From: Sulfurimonas sp.
GTDB taxonomy: Bacteria; Campylobacterota; Campylobacteria; Campylobacterales; Sulfurimonadaceae
Length of the DNA stretch: 64,000 bases
Assembly (NCBI GenBank): GCA_021732045.1
Contig: JAKFWK010000004.1
Coordinates: forward strand, 155,514-219,513
Reading direction: 5' to 3'
Shown here: positions 35,637 to 44,651 of the stretch, piece by piece
Numbering within the stretch: the first letter of the stretch is position 1
Layout: each line of letters begins with the position of its first letter
Program-made: the position numbers and the translations under genes
The notes under the pieces: model-generated
Seen by the model: only the letters and a program-made list of their open reading frames with translations
What the model was told of the DNA's origin: nothing
Database searches by the model: none

Positions 35637-37112
35637 ATGTTTTTAAGACCCGAAGTAAAAAGTAAAATCGACAGCCTATGGAACAAATTTTGGAGTGGTG
35701 GAATTGCCAATCCTCTCGATGCCATCGGACAAATCACGGCACTCATTTTCCTCAAACTCCTCAGTGAGCGGGATAATAAGCATATTTTAGAGGCTTCGTT
35801 TTTAGGGACGGATTACGCTTCTATCTTCGCCGATAACAAATTGGCAAATTGGGATGAGTTCAAACAGCTCGACAGTGCCTCAATGCTTGAAACGGTGCGA
35901 GATGTAGCATTTCCATTTATCAAGTCCTATAACAAGGGGACAGAGTTCAACAAGTCCGTTTCGGATTTAGCGTTTATCATCACGAAACCCTCACTGATTA
36001 GTGAAGCCGTTGAGAGTATCGAAGAGATTTTTAACCTTCTCGAACAAGACGGTGAAGGGTTCATTGACAGTCTTGGGGATATGTATGAATACCTTCTAAG
36101 TGAGATTAGTTCAGCGGGGAAAAACGGGCAATTTAGAACCCCTCGCCATATCATCAAGATGATGACCGAACTTGTCAATCCAAAAATCGGTGAAAAGGTT
36201 TTTGACCCCTCGTGCGGAACAGCAGGGTTCTTGGTATCAGCCTATAACCATATGCTGCAACCCTACACCGAAGAGGGCGGGAAACTTGGGGTGAATCTCA
36301 CCGATGAGAACCTATGGAACTTACTCGAAAACAATACCTTCTTTGGCGTTGATAGCGATATTTCGATGATTCGTATCTCAATGATGAATATGATGCTTCA
36401 CGGTATCGAAAACCCCCATATCAAGCAAAACGATACCCTCTCCAAAAACTTCAATGATGCCGACAGCTATGATGTCGTTTTAGCGAATCCCCCGTTTAAA
36501 GGGAGTATTGATGCGGATGATCAAAATGAGAACTTTACGATTGCTTCCAAAAAGACTGAATTGCTCTTTGTCGATTTGATTATGAGAATCTTGGACATCG
36601 GAGGACGGGCAGGGGTTATCATCCCTGATGGTGTATTGTTTGGAAGCTCTAATGCTCATAAACAACTTCGTGAGCACCTTATAGAGAAGAATGAACTCAA
36701 AGCCGTTATCTCTATGCCAAGCGGTGTATTCAAGCCTTATGCGGGAGTATCAACGGCAGTGTTGGTATTTGTCAAAGGTGGCAAGACGGACAAGGTTTGG
36801 TTCTACGATATGACGGCTGATGGCTACTCTCTCGATGACAAGCGTAACAAGATAGCCGATAACGACATCCCCGACATTATCGAAAAATACAGAGCCAAAG
36901 ATACTGAGGGCTACAAGCAGACCAAGAAGCATTTTTTCATCAATGTAGCCGACATCAAAGCTAATGATTATGACCTCTCTATAAACCGCTATAAAGAGAT
37001 TACCTATGAAGAAGTGGAATATCCCCCAACCAGTGAGATATTGGGAGATATAGAGGCTCTTACGAATGAAATAAGTGCCGAACTCGGCAAGTTGAAATTA
37101 ATCCTTGGGTAG
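35637..37112 (+). CDS. hsdM: Type I restriction-modification methyltransferase subunit M
   Basis: A 491-residue N6-adenine methylase. The N-terminal helical HsdM domain has DSLWNKFWSGGIANPLDAIGQITALIFLKLLSE. The SAM-binding motif I is DPSCGTAGFL (190-199) and the catalytic motif IV is NPPF (284-287) in VVLANPPFKGS. GQFRTPRHIIKMMTELVNP precedes motif I, as in EcoEI-type HsdM. With hsdS it methylates the recognition site. It is separated from hsdS by 3.6 kb of other defence-type genes, which is unusual. Its GC content matches hsdR. Confidence 0.96.
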   Translation: MFLRPEVKSKIDSLWNKFWSGGIANPLDAIGQITALIFLKLLSERDNKHILEASFLGTDYASIFADNKLANWDEFKQLDSASMLETVRDVAFPFIKSYNKGTEFNKSVSDLAFIITKPSLISEAVESIEEIFNLLEQDGEGFIDSLGDMYEYLLSEISSAGKNGQFRTPRHIIKMMTELVNPKIGEKVFDPSCGTAGFLVSAYNHMLQPYTEEGGKLGVNLTDENLWNLLENNTFFGVDSDISMIRISMMNMMLHGIENPHIKQNDTLSKNFNDADSYDVVLANPPFKGSIDADDQNENFTIASKKTELLFVDLIMRILDIGGRAGVIIPDGVLFGSSNAHKQLREHLIEKNELKAVISMPSGVFKPYAGVSTAVLVFVKGGKTDKVWFYDMTADGYSLDDKRNKIADNDIPDIIEKYRAKDTEGYKQTKKHFFINVADIKANDYDLSINRYKEITYEEVEYPPTSEILGDIEALTNEISAELGKLKLILG

Positions 37113-37120
37113 GAATTGAA

Positions 37121-38338
37121 ATGCGTATATTTGCTGAAAATGAATTAAGTAATTATTTTGAGTATCACAGACGGGGAGTGATTCAGTCAATACAAAACAC
37201 TAACGATGATTATTTGCTTAATGTGAACGAAGAAGACTTTATTACATACCAGATAGAAAAATCACTAATTGAGCCATTAGAGATTCTATTTGATGATATA
37301 TATGCCACAGAAACTGAAAAGATGATTCCAGCGGAGAGATTTCCATCAAGTTATTATGTCCATCAAGGAAATAGTTATTCAAAGCCAGTCTATACTTTTC
37401 ATTTTCCTTTTACTGGAAATGAAAAATTATTGGAATTTAAGCCTTCAACTTGGATGGTGTGGAGTATGGAGGTTAAACTTAAAAATAATGAAATTACTTT
37501 CGATGTCATTAACTTTAATAACAATGCTGATGAAATCAAAAGAACACTTGAATCCAATAAAAACTCCATTAAAGGTCAATTGGAAAATGTCAATAGAGAT
37601 GTTCAGAGCTTTAATGCCTCGCTACATCAATTAGTCAGACAAACTTTTGAAGGTCGCAAAAAGACTCTACTTGTAAATAAAGATACTTTATCATCATTGG
37701 GAATTCCCATAAAAAAAAGAAATGATGCAAATTCGACCTATTCTGTGCCTACACCGAAGATAAGAAAAAAAATCTCTATTCAAAAGCCAGTAGTTTTAGA
37801 TAGAGAATTCAAGCCAGAACCTACGCTCGAATATGGTATGTATTCGGAAATATTAAAGATTGTCCATAATACTGGAAAGCAGTTTGAACGAACGCCAAGT
37901 GTTTATCAAGGTAAAGAAGAAGAACATTTAAGAGACCATATCCTACTCAATTTAGAACCAAGCTTTGAAGGTAGTGCGACGGGAGAAACTTTTAATAAAA
38001 GTGGCAAAACCGATATTTTATTGAGGTACGAAGGTAATAATGTTTTTATCGGAGAATGTAAATTTTGGCATGGTCAAAAAGGATTTTTAGATACCATCTC
38101 CCAACTAATTGGATATCTCACTTGGCGAGATTCAAAAGCAGCAGTGATTATGTTCGTTAAAAACAAAGATTTTAGCTCTGTAATTGAAACGGCAAAAACT
38201 GAAATATCATCACATTCCAATTTTATTAAGCATATTAATGATGTTAATGAAACTTGGTTTCAATATGAGTTTCATATCAATGATGACAGAAATAGAATTA
38301 TTCATTTGGCAGTAATGCTCTATCACTTACCAAATTAG
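37121..38338 (+). CDS. Putative PD-(D/E)XK nuclease-domain protein following hsdM
   Basis: A 405-residue protein. The C-terminal third contains GKTDILLRYEGNNVFIGECKFW, with D298 and the pair E312-x-K314 at the spacing of a PD-(D/E)XK active site, after a helix with ERTPSVYQGKEEEHLRDHILL, which could hold the first acidic residue. The N-terminal 250 residues have no recognisable domain and include a basic stretch around 196-222. It follows hsdM by eight bases, so it is probably part of the operon. An additional nuclease beside HsdR hints at a second defence effector. The family is not known to me. Confidence 0.62.
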   Translation: MRIFAENELSNYFEYHRRGVIQSIQNTNDDYLLNVNEEDFITYQIEKSLIEPLEILFDDIYATETEKMIPAERFPSSYYVHQGNSYSKPVYTFHFPFTGNEKLLEFKPSTWMVWSMEVKLKNNEITFDVINFNNNADEIKRTLESNKNSIKGQLENVNRDVQSFNASLHQLVRQTFEGRKKTLLVNKDTLSSLGIPIKKRNDANSTYSVPTPKIRKKISIQKPVVLDREFKPEPTLEYGMYSEILKIVHNTGKQFERTPSVYQGKEEEHLRDHILLNLEPSFEGSATGETFNKSGKTDILLRYEGNNVFIGECKFWHGQKGFLDTISQLIGYLTWRDSKAAVIMFVKNKDFSSVIETAKTEISSHSNFIKHINDVNETWFQYEFHINDDRNRIIHLAVMLYHLPN

Positions 38339-38360
38339 TATAGGCTATTTTAGCCTATAC
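38338..38360 (+). terminator. Perfect hairpin after the PD-(D/E)XK gene
   Basis: GTATAGGCTA and TAGCCTATAC pair over ten bases with a TTT loop, starting at the last base of the stop codon. No T run follows, so it may end transcription inefficiently or protect the 3' end. Confidence 0.5.
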
Positions 38361-38697
38361 AACGGGATATTCGTTCCGAATTTACCATTTAAGCATTTTT
38401 TCTCCTCAAAACATCAACCCCTAAACACTTTCAAATCGGTATTCTCTTTCGTCAATAGTCTTCCCGTATTTCTCTCATTACGATTTTTTCTCAAACACAC
38501 TGACAGAGCCTATTAAAAGGGTTTAATGACTCTCCAAGTGATGTTTAAAAATCCTCCATTTCAAGACAAACGATAAGCCTAACTGACGGAGAAAATCTTT
38601 GATTGAAAGTCAAAGTGTTGAAGTTTCTGAAAAAAAGGAAACCAAGACACCGAACACCTTCAAACAAAGAAAATCGTTTTTAAAAGAAGGAAATACA
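38361..38697 (+). promoter_or_regulatory. ardA leader region
   Basis: This gap lies between the possible operon terminator and the ardA start. It contains ATTAAA-AGGG-TTTAAT (38512-38527) within a larger imperfect stem (GAGCC...ACTC). An upstream in-frame TTG at 38599 would lengthen ardA by 33 residues but has no ribosome-binding site. No other gene is seen. Some conjugative elements express ardA from folded single-stranded DNA in the entering strand; that is only a possibility here. Confidence 0.35.
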
Positions 38698-39222
38698 ATG
38701 ATTAAGACTTACATCACAGACTTGGCAGCATATAACAACGGGCATTTAATCGGCGAATGGGTAGCTTTACCGATGGATGAGGACGATTTGAGAGCAAAAA
38801 TCACGCAGATTTTGGCGACTGGTGCGCAAGTATGCGAGGATGATGAACACGAAGAGATTTTTATCACTGATTTTGAGTGCGATTTTATGGAGATTGGCGA
38901 ATATTCCGACCCATTCCAGCTAAATGAGATAGCCGAACAAGCTGAAAATCTTAGCTATTACGAGTTTAAGGCGGTTAAATTTCTACTTAAAAACTATCTT
39001 GTGAAGGACTTTAACGAGGCATTGGAGAAATACGAGGAGGTTATTATTCACGAAGATTCATCGATGGAAGACCTTGCTTATGAATATGTCAATGAGTGCT
39101 ACGGGATCGATTCTCTTCCCGCTATTATTGCCAATAATATTGATTATGAAAAAATAGGTCGTGAACTTGAACTGGATGGTAGATATTATGAAGAAGATGG
39201 GGACATTTTTGAATTTTCATAA
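38698..39222 (+). CDS. ardA: ArdA-family antirestriction protein
   Basis: The ATG at 38698 follows AGAAGGA by seven bases and gives 174 residues, the normal ArdA length. MIKTYITDLAAYNNGHLIGEWVALP is the ArdA opening (L.aYN.G.l.G.W). EEIFITDFECDFMEIGEYSDPFQLNEIAEQAENL matches the central EE..I.DyE motif. The protein is extremely acidic, as expected for a DNA mimic that blocks type I enzymes. It would protect the element on entering a new host. Co-residence with a type I system on the same element is notable. Confidence 0.85.
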   Translation: MIKTYITDLAAYNNGHLIGEWVALPMDEDDLRAKITQILATGAQVCEDDEHEEIFITDFECDFMEIGEYSDPFQLNEIAEQAENLSYYEFKAVKFLLKNYLVKDFNEALEKYEEVIIHEDSSMEDLAYEYVNECYGIDSLPAIIANNIDYEKIGRELELDGRYYEEDGDIFEFS

Positions 39223-39246
39223 GTCTAAGTTTCAAAAAACTTAGAC
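39223..39246 (+). terminator. Hairpin after ardA
   Basis: GTCTAAGTT and AACTTAGAC pair perfectly over nine bases with a six-base loop, directly after the ardA stop. The downstream T content is modest (GGTTAAGTTTT). Confidence 0.55.
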
Positions 39247-39320
39247 GGTTAAGTTTTAAAATTGGATTCCCACCACCCACCCTTATGTGAAATAAATTAA
39301 AATATTGATAAACTTTGCGT

Positions 39321-39806
39321 ATGAATAAACATGAAGTTATTATCAAAGATATTATTGACGATTTGTTGAAAATCAGACAAAGGCGATATGATGAGTATAT
39401 TGATAAGCTCATTATTCATTCGTGGGAAGTGGATTACTTAAAAAATGAATTATATAGTTCATACACTCATGAGAATTTTATTGCAAGTCAAGAAGACGCA
39501 AGTGAAATTTGGAATGATTTTGTTACGGACTTTGACTTACCTCTGATTAAGTTAAATAAACTTTTAGATAAAGAACAACAAAGCGAAGCTGTTCTCAAGA
39601 TCGAAAAAAATATGGCGAAGCTTCATGGTAAAAAATATCTAAGCGTCAAAGAGTTCGAAGAAAAGTACAATATGTCAAAATCATCACAGCAACAGTATCG
39701 AAGTCGTCTGTATAATCCTTTGCCGTACCATCAAAAAGTGCTGGGTGGCAAGATTGTGTATTCAGTTGATGAAGTGGAAAAATGGCTTGAAAATCAATAT
39801 AAATAA
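39321..39806 (+). CDS. Excisionase/AlpA-like DNA-binding protein
   Basis: A 161-residue protein from the ATG at 39321; a TTG six bases earlier is also in frame, and no clear ribosome-binding site decides. The N-terminal 100 residues are helical. The C-terminus is a MerR/AlpA-type winged helix: KYLSVKEFEEKYNMSKSSQQQYRSRLYNPLPYHQKVLGGKIVYSVDEVEKWLEN, as in excisionases. It lies 79 bases inside attR, at the opposite end from the integrase, fitting a role in excision or in control of the element. Confidence 0.65.
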   Translation: MNKHEVIIKDIIDDLLKIRQRRYDEYIDKLIIHSWEVDYLKNELYSSYTHENFIASQEDASEIWNDFVTDFDLPLIKLNKLLDKEQQSEAVLKIEKNMAKLHGKKYLSVKEFEEKYNMSKSSQQQYRSRLYNPLPYHQKVLGGKIVYSVDEVEKWLENQYK

Positions 39807-39815
39807 CATTTTGAA

Positions 39816-39837
39816 GTACATAAAAAAGTACATAAGT
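39816..39837 (+). repeat. Right arm-type direct repeat (22 bp)
   Basis: Identical to 21767-21788. Together with the inverted copy just downstream, it gives the right end a set of GTACATAA words suited to binding integrase arm domains or the excisionase. Confidence 0.7.
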
Positions 39838-39839
39838 AA

Positions 39840-39852
39840 TTTTATGTACCTT
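39840..39852 (-). repeat. Inverted copy of the left-arm word
   Basis: The reverse complement of 39840-39852 is identical to 21764-21776 (AAGGTACATAAAA). It lies between the right arm repeat and attR. Confidence 0.6.
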
Positions 39853-39885
39853 TATAAAAGCCTAAAAATAGGACTTAAATATGAT

Positions 39886-39908
39886 AAGATGCATATGTGG
39901 GGTAATGG
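39886..39908 (+). repeat. Right attachment repeat (attR core, 23 bp)
   Basis: Identical to 21629-21651. The following bases ACTTTAA complete the codons for Gly-Leu-stop in the target gene's frame, so this is the displaced original 3' end of the methyltransferase-like gene. Confidence 0.85.
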
Positions 39909-39984
39909 ACTTTAAATTTTTCTAGCAGTTCATTTAAATAAAAATGCTATTGTATGACATTTAGTTAATAGAGGGGATTTTATT

Positions 39985-40752
39985 TTGCCAAAAACTCACA
40001 ATTGGGACAACACTTTAATTAATCGCGTTCCTCATATCATCTTTCTTTACTGGGTGATTAAAATTGCTTCTACTACGCTAGGTGAGACTGGTGCAGATAT
40101 GTTTTCAATGACTTATGATTTCGGATACGCTACTACTATATTGATATTTATGGCCCTGTTTGGGCTGTTTCTTGCTATCAAACTCTCAATCAAAAGATAT
40201 GAGCCTTTAACATATTGGTTGACTTTTACTGCAACAGCAATTGTGGGAACGGCGATTTCAGATTATATCGATAGGACCCTTAGGCTAGGCTACACGATGG
40301 GTTCGCTCTTGCTTATCACACTTTTGATAGTCGTTCTTGCGGCATGGTATTTTCATGATAAAACTATTAATGTTGAGTATATAACCAATACAACATCCGA
40401 GATATATTATTGGACTGCTTTTTTGATTGCCAATACTTTAGGAACGGCAGCAGGTGATTTTTTAGCAGATGAGTTGCAGCTTGGATTTGCACAAAGTGCG
40501 ATCATTATTACTGGTGCATTGATTGTTATTGCACTTTTGCACTTTTACACCAAAATATCAACTGTTCTTCTGTTTTGGTTGGCGTTTGTATTGACTCGTC
40601 CCTTTGGAGCGACATTTGGCGACTTGCTTACTAAAACACACGAAAAAGGTGGTTTAGATCTCGGAACAGTTAGCTCATCACTGTTTTTTGCGGTCATCTT
40701 GGTATTAGCAGTAGCAAAAGAAGTGCAAACGGAAAAAATTGCTAAATATTAA
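39985..40752 (+). CDS. COG4705-type multi-pass membrane protein
   Basis: A 255-residue protein starting at TTG, eight bases after a GAGGGG ribosome-binding site. It has about eight transmembrane segments and shows an internal repeat of the form K(I/L)(A/S)xTxGxxxxDxx (IASTTLGETGADMFSMTYDFGY, ATAIVGTAISDYIDRTLRLGY, IANTLGTAAGDFLADELQLG, LTRPFGATFGDLLTKTHEKGG), each with an acidic residue. This is the pattern of the uncharacterised COG4705 family. It lies just outside attR. Function is unknown. Confidence 0.78.
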   Translation: MPKTHNWDNTLINRVPHIIFLYWVIKIASTTLGETGADMFSMTYDFGYATTILIFMALFGLFLAIKLSIKRYEPLTYWLTFTATAIVGTAISDYIDRTLRLGYTMGSLLLITLLIVVLAAWYFHDKTINVEYITNTTSEIYYWTAFLIANTLGTAAGDFLADELQLGFAQSAIIITGALIVIALLHFYTKISTVLLFWLAFVLTRPFGATFGDLLTKTHEKGGLDLGTVSSSLFFAVILVLAVAKEVQTEKIAKY

Positions 40753-40857
40753 CTCCATTGCGTATTGAGTCTGAACTATAATCTTTACCTTGAGGCTGGT
40801 GTATCTGGAAGTGCCTTGTTTGTGCCAACAGAGGAGTACACAGTAACCAAAACAATA

Positions 40858-40873
40858 TGGCACTAAACTTGCT
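40858..40873 (+). promoter_or_regulatory. Sigma-54 (RpoN) promoter of the pse operon
   Basis: TGGCACTAAACTTGCT has the invariant GG and GC ten bases apart and matches the consensus TGGCAC-N5-TTGCW. Transcription should start near 40884, giving a 26-base leader before the pseB ATG, the same geometry as the promoter at 1352-1367. It indicates co-regulation with flagellar genes. Confidence 0.8.
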
Positions 40874-40882
40874 TAAATTTAA

Positions 40883-41914
<1,032 letters not shown>

Positions 41915-41917
41915 CAG

Positions 41918-43045
41918 ATGATTCCCTACTCTACACAGCTGATTGAGCAAGATGATATTGATGTGGTGGTAAGTGTTTTAAACTCTCCGTTTTTAACTCA
42001 AGGCGCGAAAGTTGAAGAGTTTGAAAATGCTCTTTGCGACTATGCTGGTGCGAAATTTGCCGTCTCTTTTAACTCTGCAACCTCTGCACTTTTAGCCGCT
42101 TATGTCATATGTGGAATCAGTGAGGGCGATGAGATAATCACAACCCCAATTAGTTTTGTAGCAACCTCAAATATGTTTGTCTTGCTTGGAGCAAAGCCCG
42201 TCTGGTGCGATGTGAAACTTGATGGAAATATAGACGAGCGACTTATAGAAGAGCTTATAACTCCAAAAACAAAAGCGATAGTAGTTGTTGATTTTGGTGG
42301 AAAAGTTGTTGAGATACAAAAGATAAAAGATATAGCAAAAAAACACAATCTAATACTAATAGATGATGCTTCCCATGCCCTAGGTTCAAGTGTTGATGAG
42401 CAAAAAGTCGGTTTATTTGCTGACATGACAATATTCTCTTTCCATGCAATCAAGCCCATAACAACAGGTGAGGGCGGTGCAGTTTTAACCGACAATGAGG
42501 AGCTTGCAAAAAGAATGAGGCTTTTTCGCTCACATGGAGTGGTTAAAAAAGAGCTTTGGAACTCCGACATGGTAGCCATGGGACACAACTTTAGATTAAC
42601 AGAGTTTGCGGCAGCGCTTGGACTGAGCCAACTTAAAAAATTGGACGGTTTTATAAGAGTTCGTAGCGAGATAGCTTCTTATTACGATGAGAGATTTAAA
42701 AATGAGAAACTCTTTATCACTCAAAAGATTCCCTCAAATATGATAAGTTCGAGACATTTATATCCAATAATCTTGAACCCAGAACTGCAATGCCCAAAAG
42801 AGGATATTTTTAAAGAGTTGCAAAGTCTTGGACTTGGTGTTCAGGTTCACTACAAACCAATCTATCAAAACAGTTTTTACAGAGAGAAGTTCGGAGATGT
42901 TTCACTTATGGTGGCAGATGATTTTTATAGAAGTGAAATCTCAATCCCATGCCATCAAAAAATGAGTATGGAAGATGCAAAATATGTTGCAGATATGTTT
43001 TTAGACACCATTCGCAAATATAGTCATAGAGGATGCAGTTTTTAA
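41918..43045 (+). CDS. pseC: UDP-4-amino-4,6-dideoxy-L-AltNAc aminotransferase
   Basis: A 375-residue DegT/DnrJ-type PLP aminotransferase. The PLP lysine is in FSFHAIKPITTGEGGAVLT. IDDASHALGSS holds the Asp/Asp that contacts the pyridine nitrogen, and ALCDYAGAKFAVSFNSATSALLAAY is the phosphate-binding segment. It aminates the PseB product at C4 using glutamate. It starts three bases after pseB and abuts pseF. Confidence 0.95.
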   Translation: MIPYSTQLIEQDDIDVVVSVLNSPFLTQGAKVEEFENALCDYAGAKFAVSFNSATSALLAAYVICGISEGDEIITTPISFVATSNMFVLLGAKPVWCDVKLDGNIDERLIEELITPKTKAIVVVDFGGKVVEIQKIKDIAKKHNLILIDDASHALGSSVDEQKVGLFADMTIFSFHAIKPITTGEGGAVLTDNEELAKRMRLFRSHGVVKKELWNSDMVAMGHNFRLTEFAAALGLSQLKKLDGFIRVRSEIASYYDERFKNEKLFITQKIPSNMISSRHLYPIILNPELQCPKEDIFKELQSLGLGVQVHYKPIYQNSFYREKFGDVSLMVADDFYRSEISIPCHQKMSMEDAKYVADMFLDTIRKYSHRGCSF

Positions 43046-43762
43046 ATGAAAACAAAAGCAGTTGCAATTATCCCGGCGCGAGGCGGAAGTAAGCGAATTC
43101 CACGAAAAAATATTAAGTTATTTCATGGCAAACCACTCATCGCCTACTCCATACAAGCGGCACTTGATGCAAATATTTTTGAAAAAGTTATAGTTACTAC
43201 GGACGATGAAGAGATAGCGGCGATTGCAAGAGAATATGGTGCAGAGGTTCCATTTTTACGACCAAAAGAGCTTAGTGATGACTTCACAAATACAAAAGAG
43301 GTTATAGACCATGCTTTAAAGTATTTAGAAGATAGGGGCGAGAAATATGAGTACATGTGCACTATCTACGCAACGGCACCTCTGCTTCAAGGCAGATATC
43401 TTGTAGAGGGGTATGAAAAACTCCGCAGCAGCAGTGCCATAAACGCTTTTTCATGCACCTCTATGCCGTTTCCGATTCAGCGAACTTTTAAGCTAGATGA
43501 AAATGGAAGATGTGAGATGTTTTGGCCCGAAAACTATCCAAAAAGAAGTCAAGATTTGGAAGAAGCATACCAAGATGCAGGGCAGTTTTACTGGAGTAAA
43601 GTCGGTAAATATTCAAGCGAGGTTATGTTTGGAAAAGATAGTATCCCTGTTATCTTACCTCGTCATTTGGTTCAAGATATTGATACTTTAGAAGATTGGC
43701 AAAGAGCCGAGTTTATGTACGAGGCCGTTATGAAAACAACAACAGATGAACATCCTAATTAG
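43046..43762 (+). CDS. pseF: CMP-pseudaminic acid synthetase (cytidylyltransferase)
   Basis: A 238-residue CMP-sugar synthetase. IIPARGGSKRIPRKNIKLFHGKPLIAYSIQAA is the CTP-binding N-terminus and DDEEIAAIAREYGAEVPFLRP follows as in the NeuA/PseF family. It activates pseudaminic acid to CMP-Pse, the donor for flagellin glycosylation. Its end overlaps pseG by 17 bases. Confidence 0.95.
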   Translation: MKTKAVAIIPARGGSKRIPRKNIKLFHGKPLIAYSIQAALDANIFEKVIVTTDDEEIAAIAREYGAEVPFLRPKELSDDFTNTKEVIDHALKYLEDRGEKYEYMCTIYATAPLLQGRYLVEGYEKLRSSSAINAFSCTSMPFPIQRTFKLDENGRCEMFWPENYPKRSQDLEEAYQDAGQFYWSKVGKYSSEVMFGKDSIPVILPRHLVQDIDTLEDWQRAEFMYEAVMKTTTDEHPN

Positions 43763-44651
43763 AGCAGACTCATCTTCGACAATAGGTACTGGACATATCA
43801 TGCGAGATTTGGTTCTTGCAAAACAGTTTGAAAATTCCAAAATTATTTTTGCCGTGCAAGATTTAGCTGGAAATATAAATTATAAAATAACAGAAGCGGG
43901 ATATAATTTAGAGATACTAAAAAGTGCCAATATTGGCGAACTAGAGGCTTTAGTTAAAGAGAAAAATATAGATATGCTGGTGATTGACCACTATGATATA
44001 GATTTTGAGTTTGAAAAAAGATTAAAACAACAAAACCCCGCGTTAAAAATCTTTGTTTTAGATGATACTTACGAAAAACACCACTGCGACATACTTTTAA
44101 ATCATAATATCTATGCAAAAAAATCAAAATACAAAGAGCTGGTTCCATCCTCATGCGAAGTTAGATGCGGAAGCAAACAGACGCTTCTTAGGGATGAGTT
44201 CCACAAAGAAAAAGCCAAAGCTATACCTAAAACAAAAAGTAAGAATATAAAAATTTTTATAGCTATGGGTGGGGCAGATACTCAAAATCTAAACCCAAAA
44301 ATATTAAAAATTCTTAAAAATTTTGAACATGTAAAAGCGGTTGTGGTGACTACGAGTGCAAATAAAAATTTGGAAGATTTAAAAGAGTATGCCAAAGAAA
44401 AAAAGTGGATAAAACTTTATATAAACTCAGAAAAAATTGCAAAGCTAATGAGAAAAAGTGATTTTGGTATCATCACTCCTAGCGTTAGTGCAAATGAAGC
44501 TTACTTTATGAAGTTGCCTTTTATAGCTATTAAAACTGCCGATAACCAAAACTATATGCATAAGTTTTTGAAGAAAAATGGCTTTGGTGTTATGGGACGA
44601 TTTAGTAAAAAAAAGTTAAACTCCATGGTTAAAGAAATGATTAAAAAATGA
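43746..44651 (+). CDS. pseG: UDP-2,4-diacetamido-2,4,6-trideoxy-L-altropyranose hydrolase
   Basis: A 301-residue GT-B-fold hydrolase related to MurG. ILIRADSSSTIGTGHIMRDLVLAK is the PseG opening, with the catalytic His in GTGHIMR. VLDDTYEKHHCDILLNHN and IAMGGADTQNLNPKI are family motifs. It removes UDP to release the free sugar. It overlaps pseH by ATGA. Confidence 0.94.
   Translation: MNILIRADSSSTIGTGHIMRDLVLAKQFENSKIIFAVQDLAGNINYKITEAGYNLEILKSANIGELEALVKEKNIDMLVIDHYDIDFEFEKRLKQQNPALKIFVLDDTYEKHHCDILLNHNIYAKKSKYKELVPSSCEVRCGSKQTLLRDEFHKEKAKAIPKTKSKNIKIFIAMGGADTQNLNPKILKILKNFEHVKAVVVTTSANKNLEDLKEYAKEKKWIKLYINSEKIAKLMRKSDFGIITPSVSANEAYFMKLPFIAIKTADNQNYMHKFLKKNGFGVMGRFSKKKLNSMVKEMIKK

Larger units (their letters stand above)
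21629..39908 (+). mobile_element. Integrative and mobilizable element with a defence cargo (18.3 kb)
   Basis: The element is bounded by an identical 23-bp direct repeat (21629-21651 and 39886-39908), with the integrase just inside the left end and an excisionase-like gene just inside the right end. It carries a replicase, a relaxase, a relaxosome-like helper and a coupling protein but no mating-pair genes, so it would need a helper conjugation system. The rest is a type I R-M operon with embedded extra genes, and ardA. Composition is mosaic: hsdR and hsdM are visibly richer in GC than the host and the ABC-3C block is poorer. Confidence 0.85.

Noticed and set aside
21629..39908. Prophage interpretation of the integrated element
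   Set aside because: No capsid, tail, terminase or lysis genes; relaxase and coupling protein point to conjugative mobilization.
42100..42588. 162-codon minus-strand frame
   Set aside because: Antisense to pseC, which is strongly supported; composition is Ser/Phe/Ile-rich, as expected of a shadow.
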